Source: NBML01 sp029939535 | Lineage (GTDB): Bacteria; Desulfobacterota; Desulfobacteria; Desulfobacterales; Desulfobacteraceae | Length of the DNA stretch: 11,214 bases | NCBI GenBank assembly: GCA_029939535.1 | Contig: JAOZST010000124.1 | Span: 1 to 11,214 of the forward strand | Direction of reading: 5' to 3' | Shown here: piece after piece, positions 5,746 through 11,214 of the stretch | How the letters are laid out: the number at the start of each line of letters is the position of its first letter | How positions within the stretch are numbered: position 1 is the first letter of the stretch | Position numbers and translations under genes: made by a program | The notes under the pieces: model-generated | Databases searched by the model: none | Told to the model about the DNA's origin: nothing | The model's input: only the letters and a program-made list of their open reading frames with translations

Positions 5746-6813
5746 CTACTCCTTGGGTTCGCTGGTTGTTTGTTCAAAGGTGTTCATGGTAAGGGCAACC
5801 TCACGAATGTCGATATTGACAGGGCAGCTTTTTACGCACCTGCCGCAGCCCACGCACATGATTCCCTGGTCATATTTATCAAGAAAGTATTTGAGTTTAT
5901 GCATGAATCTCTGCCTGACCCGTTGAACCTTGCTTGCCCTTGGGTTATGCCCTGTGGCATGGCGGGTAAATAACGGTGACATGCAGGTATCCCAGTTCCT
6001 GAATCTTAGGGCCTCTTTCTGCTTGGTTTCATCCTGGATGTCAAAGCACCAGCAGGTGGGGCAGACATAGGTGCAGGTTCCGCAATTTATACAGGGAAAT
6101 GCAATATCATCCCAGAAAGGTGCCTCGTGGAGTTCCAGAATGGTCTTTTCCCCGAGCTTGTCAATGTCCACACGGGATATAATATTGTTTTCTGCTTCTT
6201 TTCTTAATATATCAAATAATACCTGGCTTTCCTTTTCATCGGCCAGGTCATCAAAACCGCAGGCAGATGCATAGGCTTCACCCTTTGGGGTGAGAACCTT
6301 TGCCAGGTATTTATCATCAAGGTCTGCCAGAAGGATATCAAGGCCTTCTTCACAAAAGGGACCAGTTCCCAGGGAAGTTGAAAAATCAAAGGGCCCTGGT
6401 TTTGTAATGCCAAGCCCGATAAAAGTTGTTGCTTCATAGGCATCACACCAATAGGGGTCTTTAAACTCTTTGGTATCAAAATTGAGGTTAAGAATTTTTA
6501 TGGCCTTTGCATCATAGGGTCTTATGCCCAGAACTGCACGGGGTGTATAGCTGTTCTCAGCCCGTTTCATTATATGGTGATCTTCAATGGATTCATTGAG
6601 ACTGGCATGTAAAATTTTTTCTGTCTGGGGAAAAAGAATGGATTTTGCCGACATGATTGATTCATGATATTCCATTTCCGGCTGAATATCAGCACCCAGT
6701 TTTTTTATCTGGCATCCGTTTTCATCTGTCACCGGTCCAAAAAGCTGATACGTGTCTCTGGATTTATCAATGCCTTGGGTCCAGTTATTTTTATCAATGG
6801 TTATGAATTTCAT
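5746..6813 (-). CDS. flxB: FlxB-like 4Fe-4S dicluster protein (AsrA/HydB type)
   Basis: Iron-sulfur electron-transfer subunit of 355 residues, related to the beta subunits of sulfhydrogenases and to anaerobic sulfite reductase subunit A. Two 4Fe-4S motifs are seen: CINCGTCTYVCP (Cys241, 244, 247, 251), with extra Cys254 and Cys256 in PTCWC, and CVGCGRCVKSCP (Cys320, 323, 326, 330). The region before residue 235 has no recognisable cofactor motif. No signal peptide or membrane segment is seen, so it is cytoplasmic. The start ATG is preceded by AGAGG. It lies 15 bases after the flxC stop and 5 bases before flxA, in one operon. Its probable task is to wire FlxA to FlxC, FlxD and HdrA. The letter flxB follows gene order and similarity and could be swapped with flxC. 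Confidence 0.85.
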   Translation of the reverse strand: MKFITIDKNNWTQGIDKSRDTYQLFGPVTDENGCQIKKLGADIQPEMEYHESIMSAKSILFPQTEKILHASLNESIEDHHIMKRAENSYTPRAVLGIRPYDAKAIKILNLNFDTKEFKDPYWCDAYEATTFIGLGITKPGPFDFSTSLGTGPFCEEGLDILLADLDDKYLAKVLTPKGEAYASACGFDDLADEKESQVLFDILRKEAENNIISRVDIDKLGEKTILELHEAPFWDDIAFPCINCGTCTYVCPTCWCFDIQDETKQKEALRFRNWDTCMSPLFTRHATGHNPRASKVQRVRQRFMHKLKYFLDKYDQGIMCVGCGRCVKSCPVNIDIREVALTMNTFEQTTSEPKE

Positions 6814-6828
6814 TGTATGCCTCTTTGT

Positions 6829-7794
6829 TTACTTGATAAAATCATCAGGATCATCCGGACTGTAAGCATCCAGAGGAGGACGTTTGGTAACATCAAGGCC
6901 GGCTTCCCAGCCAAAGAGTTCCAAAGAGTCTTTGTTCAGCTTCCTTGTAAAATCCCTGACATTGATTCCCATGGGACAGGCTTCAACACATGCCCCGCAA
7001 TCCGTACACCGTCCGGCACAATGGAAGGCCCTTAAAAAATGAAAGGTATTTACATCAGTTTTATTCTGGCCCTTACCCACCCATTGGGGACTTGATTCAT
7101 CCACAAAGCAGGTCGGACAATAACACAGGGGACATGCGTTTCTGCAGGCGTAACACCTGATACAGTTTTTTGTCAGGTTTTCAAAATACTGCCACTTGGC
7201 ATCCAGGTCCAACGCTTCAATGAGATCAACGTCGGGAAAGGGATTTTCAAGGCTTTGTTCTTCCACAGGGTCTGTTGCAAGAACATCATGGATCACAGGA
7301 TTTTTATGGGTGCAATAAAGGCAGTTTCCCCTTAAATAGTCTTGTTTTTTCAGGGTAAGGGTTTTTAATCGGGAGGAAACGATCAAAGAGTCATTGTCTT
7401 CAGAAAAATCAATTACTTCGTCTTCAAAAAGTCTGGAGATTTTGTGTTTGTCCACCATGCCTGAGCAGGGTACACCAATAATATAGATCTGGTCCCTTTG
7501 AATCTGGTTTTCAACAATATGGGTGACAATATTTCTTGAGTCGCATCCCTTGGCAATAATTGCTATTTTGCCTTTTTCCCCGGCAACGTAGTTTGCTCTG
7601 GAAACATAGTTGGCAAGGTTAAGTCCGCATGTTGAATTAAAAACAAGTTTTTCCACGTCTTTTTTTGACTGGATGGCAATAGGACTTGTTGCCATGGGAA
7701 TGGTTCCCTCTGCAAAACCAATCACTTTTTCAACTTCACCTTTTTCAAGGAGGTCAGCAGAAAGCTCCCTGATTTTTTTAATACAGGTATCCAT
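6829..7794 (-). CDS. flxC: FlxC-like 4Fe-4S protein (FrhB/FdhB-like)
   Basis: Iron-sulfur subunit of 321 residues. The N-terminal part (about 1-200) resembles the beta subunits of F420 hydrogenase and formate dehydrogenase, with IIGVPCSGM at 105-113 and a CLYC pair at 158-161. The C-terminal part carries two ferredoxin-type motifs: CIRCYACRNACP (Cys211, 214, 217, 221), followed by Cys224, 226 and 229, and CTDCGACVEACP (Cys263, 266, 269, 273). The frequency of Cys suggests further metal ligands. It begins 13 bases after the mvhD stop with an AAAGG site. In described Flx complexes the corresponding subunit passes electrons between FlxA and HdrA. Whether an FrhB-like flavin is bound here cannot be told. 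Confidence 0.82.
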   Translation of the reverse strand: MDTCIKKIRELSADLLEKGEVEKVIGFAEGTIPMATSPIAIQSKKDVEKLVFNSTCGLNLANYVSRANYVAGEKGKIAIIAKGCDSRNIVTHIVENQIQRDQIYIIGVPCSGMVDKHKISRLFEDEVIDFSEDNDSLIVSSRLKTLTLKKQDYLRGNCLYCTHKNPVIHDVLATDPVEEQSLENPFPDVDLIEALDLDAKWQYFENLTKNCIRCYACRNACPLCYCPTCFVDESSPQWVGKGQNKTDVNTFHFLRAFHCAGRCTDCGACVEACPMGINVRDFTRKLNKDSLELFGWEAGLDVTKRPPLDAYSPDDPDDFIK

Positions 7795-7807
7795 AAAAAT
7801 TACCTTT

Positions 7808-8230
7808 TTAATTATAGTCCTTTACAAATTTTTTATTGGGTTCAAGGGCTTTAACCCTGTCTGAAATCTCCTTTACAACGTCCACAAATTTGGTGGCTTC
7901 TGCGGAAGAGATCCAGGAAAAATGGACCCTGTCCCTATCAATTCCCATGTGCTCAAGAAGGTTGCCCATTAAAGCGAATTTCCTGCGTGCATAATAATTA
8001 CCGTCCAGGTAATGACATTCTCCGGGATGTCAGCCAGACACCCACACGGCGTCTGCGCCTTCCCTCAGGGCAGAAAGGATAAATTTAGGACTCATCCTTC
8101 CTGTGCAGGGAATTCGGATCACCCTTATATCAGCAGGGTACTGCATTCTGCTGACCCCGGCAAGATCAGCTGCACCATAACTGCACCAGTTACAGAGGAA
8201 GCTGGTTATTTTGATTTTTTTATCTTCCAT
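7808..8230 (-). CDS. mvhD: MvhD/FlxD-type 2Fe-2S subunit, selenoprotein (in-frame TGA read as Sec)
   Basis: Small 2Fe-2S protein that links the electron-donating partner to HdrA. The frame from the ATG at 8230 meets TGA at 8032-8030 (codon 67) and then continues for 73 more codons to TAA at 7808-7810, giving 140 residues. The reading across the TGA is GADAVWVSG-U-HPGECHYLDGN. In ordinary MvhD proteins this position is Cys (GCHPGxCHY), and the sequence after the stop is good MvhD sequence (NYYARRKFALMGNLLEHMGI). Other cluster ligands are Cys13, 16, 42 and 72. A SECIS-like hairpin follows at 7997-8013. The ribosome site AAGGAG lies 9 bases before the ATG, and hdrA ends 13 bases before it. A nonsense mutation is much less likely, because the downstream half is intact and the same pattern occurs in hdrA. 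Confidence 0.93.
7997..8013 (-). promoter_or_regulatory. mvhD: Candidate SECIS hairpin of mvhD
   Basis: Read on the - strand: ATTACC, loop TGGAC, GGTAAT, a perfect 6-bp stem at +17 to +33 after the TGA. The GG in the loop and the spacing fit bacterial SECIS elements bound by SelB. A second inverted repeat, TGACAT/ATGTCA (8032-8013), includes the TGA itself and overlaps the first by one base. Confidence 0.7.
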
Positions 8231-8243
8231 TATTCATATCTCC

Positions 8244-11214
8244 TTAAACAGCAGCATCAGCTGTATTTTTTTTCTTTTCAGCAGCTGATTTTTTATCAGC
8301 AGCTGATTTTTTTTCGACGTCTGTTTTGTTTTCAGGGAGTAGTTCATCCTCAAATTTATCATCCTGGGTAAATATCTGGGCAAATATCTGATTATTGTCA
8401 AATCCTTTTAAATGCAGGGCCCCTGATCTGCAGGACGCAACACATAATCCGCATCCCTTACAGAGCACAGGGTTGACCTGGGCTTTCCCCTCAAAACGGC
8501 CTTCTTTGTCAAAGGACGGAGCGGAAAATGGACAGATGGAAACGCATACACCGCAGGAACTGCAGATCTCCTGGTCCACCATGGCAATGGTTCCGTCCAT
8601 GTTCATTTTCTTTTTGGCAAGAAGGGTAACCGCCCTTGTGGCAGCTGCCTGGGCCTGGGATATGGACTCGTCAATGGGTTTGGGAGCATGGCCAAGGCCG
8701 CAGATGAATACACCATCTGTTGAGCAGTCAACAGGTCTTAGTTTGGCATGGGCTTCCATGAAAAAACCATCAGCATTCTGGGTGGCTTTATACATGGCTG
8801 CAAGCTTATTCCCCTTTTCAGGGACAATGGCAGAGGCAAGAACAATGAGATTGCTTTTTATCTCCATTTTCCTTCTAAGTGAGGTGTCGGAAAAAACCAC
8901 CTGCAGATGATCTTCTTTCCCTTTCACTTTAAGTTCTTTTTCAAAATCAAATTTGATAAATTGTATGCCTTTTTCCCGGGCCTGGGTATAAAGATCTTCC
9001 CTTAATCCAAAGGCACGCATATCCCGATACAATACAAACACTTTCATTTCAGGAGTTATTGATTTTAATTTCAAGGCGTTCCTGATGGATTGAGTGCAGC
9101 AGACTTTTGAACAAAAGGGACGTTCAGGTATTCTTGAACCCACACATTGGATAAAGACTGCAGTGTTCAAGGATTTGAGATCCTCATCATTATTTAAAAA
9201 CTTCTGGTCCAGTTCAAGCCCTGTTATTACACGGTCATCTTCTCCGTAAAGATGTTCCTGGGGTTTTAGCTCGGAAGCTCCCGTGGAAATAATGGTGATG
9301 CCATGCTTCAGGGTATCTTTGGTACCATTTTCATTGATATGGGTTTCAAAATTTCCAACAAATCCATCAACATCTGTTATCTCTGTATTCAAATGAATAT
9401 GGATTAATTTATTTTCTTCAACAGACTTTATCATTGATTTAAGATGGGTCTGGACATCTTCTTGCTGCCAAGTCTGATAGATCTTGTTTGCCTGGCCCCC
9501 AAGCCTGTCTTCCTTTTCCAGGAGATGGGTGTGATATCCCTGATCGGCAAGTGTTTTTGCCGCCATTATTCCTGCAACACCTCCACCGATAACCAGGCCT
9601 GCCTGGTCAATTTCAAGGGTGGGTTCTGTCAGGGATTCGTGCAAAGCAACCTTGGCTGTTGTCATGCGTACCAGGTCTTTGGCTTTCTGGGTTGCTTTTT
9701 CATGCTCTTTGGCATGTATCCATGAACATTGGTTCCGAATATTTGCCATGTCAAAAAGATATTTATTGATACCGGCATTGGTCAGTGTTTCCTGGAACAG
9801 ACCTTCATGGGTCTTGGGTGTACAGGCTGCTATGACAACCCGGTTCAACTGTTTTTCCTTTATAATGTCTGAGATGGCATCCTGGGTATCCTGGGAACAG
9901 GAAAACATGTTCTCATCGGCATATACGACATAGGGCAGTTTTTTTGCCATTTCAACAACAGCAGGCACATCAACCACACCTGCTATATTGGTCCCGCATC
10001 TGCAGACAAAAACCCCTATTCGCGGGGCGTCTCCTGTTATATTAATCTCTTCTGGAATTTTTTTGGTTTTGGTGAGGGACCACCTGGATTCCCTGAGGTT
10101 TATGCCTGCCATACCGGCGGCAGCACTGGATTCAATAACAGAGGAGGGAATATCTTTAGGGGCTTCAAAAGCTCCGCAGATGAAAACACCCGGTTTTGAG
10201 GTCTTGACCGGTTCAAAACTATTGGTGGTAACAAAATTATAGTGATCAAGGCTGATATCCATTTTGCCTGCCAGCTCAACAGCTTCACTTCCAATGCACA
10301 GTCCAACGGACAATACCACAATATCAAACTCTTCTTCCTGCCTGATTCCGGATTCATCTATGTAATTAAGAATCTGCATGCCTGTTGCAGCATCGGGAAC
10401 TATATTGGTGATTCTGGATTTAACAAATCTTATTCCAGACTCATCTCTGCCCCTGTTATAGAAATGTTCATAATCTTTTCCATGGGTTCTGATATCCATA
10501 TAAAAGATTGCTGTATCCAGAGGATCAGGGCTGTGTTCCTTGGCCAGCATTGCTTCCTTGACAGCATAGGTACAGCAGACAGAGGAGCAGTACCCATTGG
10601 AACCTAAATGGTTGTCCCTTGAACCTATACATTGGAGCCAGGCTATTTTTTTTGGTTCTTTTTTATCGGAAGGCCTTACCAGATGCCCTTCATAGGGTCC
10701 GGCAGAAGAAAGTATACGTTCAAATTCAAGACTTGTTACAATATTTTTGGATTTATTATACCCATAAACATCATGTTCGCCAGGGTCATAGGGTTTGCAG
10801 CCTGAAGAGATAATAACAGACCCCACATTCAGGGTGATATCTTTTTGCTTGTCTTTATAATTGATTGCATTGGTGGGGCATACTTTTTCACAATTCCCAC
10901 ATTTTCCCCTTGTAAGGTAAATACAGTTTTCTGCATCAATTGAATATTTTAAAGGCACTGCCTGGGCATATTTTACATAGATTGCTTTTCTTTTCCCAAG
11001 TCCCTCATCATATTCATCATCCACTTTTTTGGGACACTTTTCAGCGCATAGACCGCAGGCAATGCATTTGTCCATATCAACATATCGGGGATGCTGGACA
11101 ATATCCACAGTAAAATTACCTTCTTCACCATTTATATTTTTAACTTCAGACAGGGTTAAAAGTTCAATATTTATATGCCGGCCGACCTCGACCAGTTTTG
11201 GTGAAATAATTCAC
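8244..11214 (-). CDS. hdrA: HdrA-like protein with two HdrA modules, selenoprotein, N-terminus outside window
   Basis: FAD and iron-sulfur core of a bifurcating electron-transfer complex. The window holds 989 codons; the start lies beyond the right edge. An in-frame TGA (11213-11211) reads U-IISPKLVEVGRHINIELL, where other HdrA proteins have Cys. Numbering from the in-frame GTG at 11108, module 1 continues with a ferredoxin-type pair (Cys15, 18, 21, 25 and Cys62, 70, 73, 77) and a CCG-like set, Cys160, 174, 178 and 179. Module 2 starts at about 363 (RIGVFVCRCGTNIAGVVDV), has the FAD-binding GGGVAG at 508-513 and a second Cys set at 655, 666, 670 and 671. It ends with two 4Fe-4S motifs (849, 852, 855, 859 and 883, 886, 889, 893), the last without the usual Pro. 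A Lys/Ala-rich tail follows. A gene caller would start at the GTG and lose the N-terminus. Confidence 0.92.
8278..8313. repeat. Two tandem 18-bp repeats in the 3' end of hdrA
   Basis: Two copies of an 18-base unit beginning TCAGCAGCTGATTTTTT on the + strand (17 of 18 identical) encode KKSAAD and KKSAAE on the - strand. They form the low-complexity, highly charged tail of HdrA and probably arose by replication slippage. The tail sits beyond the last iron-sulfur motif and is unlikely to bind a cofactor. Confidence 0.85.
11178..11195 (-). promoter_or_regulatory. hdrA: Candidate SECIS hairpin of hdrA
   Basis: Read on the - strand: CTGGTCG, loop AGGT, CGGCCGG, a 7-bp stem with two G-U pairs at +16 to +33 after the TGA at 11213-11211. 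Position and GG loop match the hairpin in mvhD, although the stem sequence differs. Confidence 0.6.

Noticed and set aside
8030..8230. A 66-residue protein ending at the TGA of mvhD, with a pseudogene downstream
   Set aside because: The second half is intact MvhD sequence in the same frame, the TGA is at a conserved Cys codon, and a SECIS-like hairpin follows. Sec readthrough explains this better than a broken gene.
11106..11108. GTG at 11108 as the true start of hdrA
   Set aside because: The 34 codons upstream in the same frame encode conserved HdrA sequence, so the GTG is internal. It only appears as a start because the TGA ends the frame. No good ribosome site was needed to explain it.

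Overview
The window most likely comes from a Gram-negative, strictly anaerobic sulfate reducer of the Desulfobacteraceae type (an inference). The evidence is a complete dsrC, a siroheme-decarboxylase-type protein, an outer-membrane lipid (Mla) system, and a large HdrA/Flx electron-transfer cluster with two apparent selenocysteine codons. No rRNA, tRNA, CRISPR array or insertion sequence was found, and no gene-free stretch exceeds 300 bases.

Left part, + strand (1-2925): an Mla phospholipid-transport operon in the order mlaE (permease), mlaF (ATPase), mlaD (MCE protein), mlaA (outer-membrane protein). The periplasmic shuttle mlaC and the STAS protein mlaB are not in view. The MlaA homologue has a signal peptide but no lipobox. 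A short reading frame at the left edge may be the tail of an upstream gene.

Middle part, - strand (3006-4725): a siroheme decarboxylase subunit (AhbA/AhbB family) overlaps a carbon-nitrogen hydrolase by 4 bases (ATGA). Upstream of this pair is a monocistronic dsrC with its own sigma70-like promoter, an operator-like palindrome near the predicted start of transcription, and a strong intrinsic terminator.

Right part, - strand (4895-11214): an operon reading hdrA, mvhD/flxD, flxC, flxB, flxA, closed by an intrinsic terminator. From family knowledge, this set passes electrons between NADH, ferredoxin and a third acceptor by flavin-based bifurcation: FlxA (FAD, NAD(P)H, 2Fe-2S), FlxB and FlxC (4Fe-4S wiring), FlxD (2Fe-2S link) and HdrA (FAD and 4Fe-4S). 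The HdrA is a double-module protein cut by the right edge. HdrB and HdrC are not in the window. DsrC, encoded next door, is a plausible disulfide or trisulfide partner, but this is inference.

Main discovery: mvhD is interrupted by an in-frame TGA (8030-8032) at the conserved Cys of the GCHPGxCHY motif. hdrA is interrupted by an in-frame TGA (11211-11213) at the conserved Cys before the (I/L)xPKxVEV motif. Both are followed at the same distance (+16/17 to +33) by a compact hairpin with GG in its loop, as expected for bacterial SECIS elements. The operon therefore appears to encode at least two interacting selenoproteins, and standard gene calling would truncate both.
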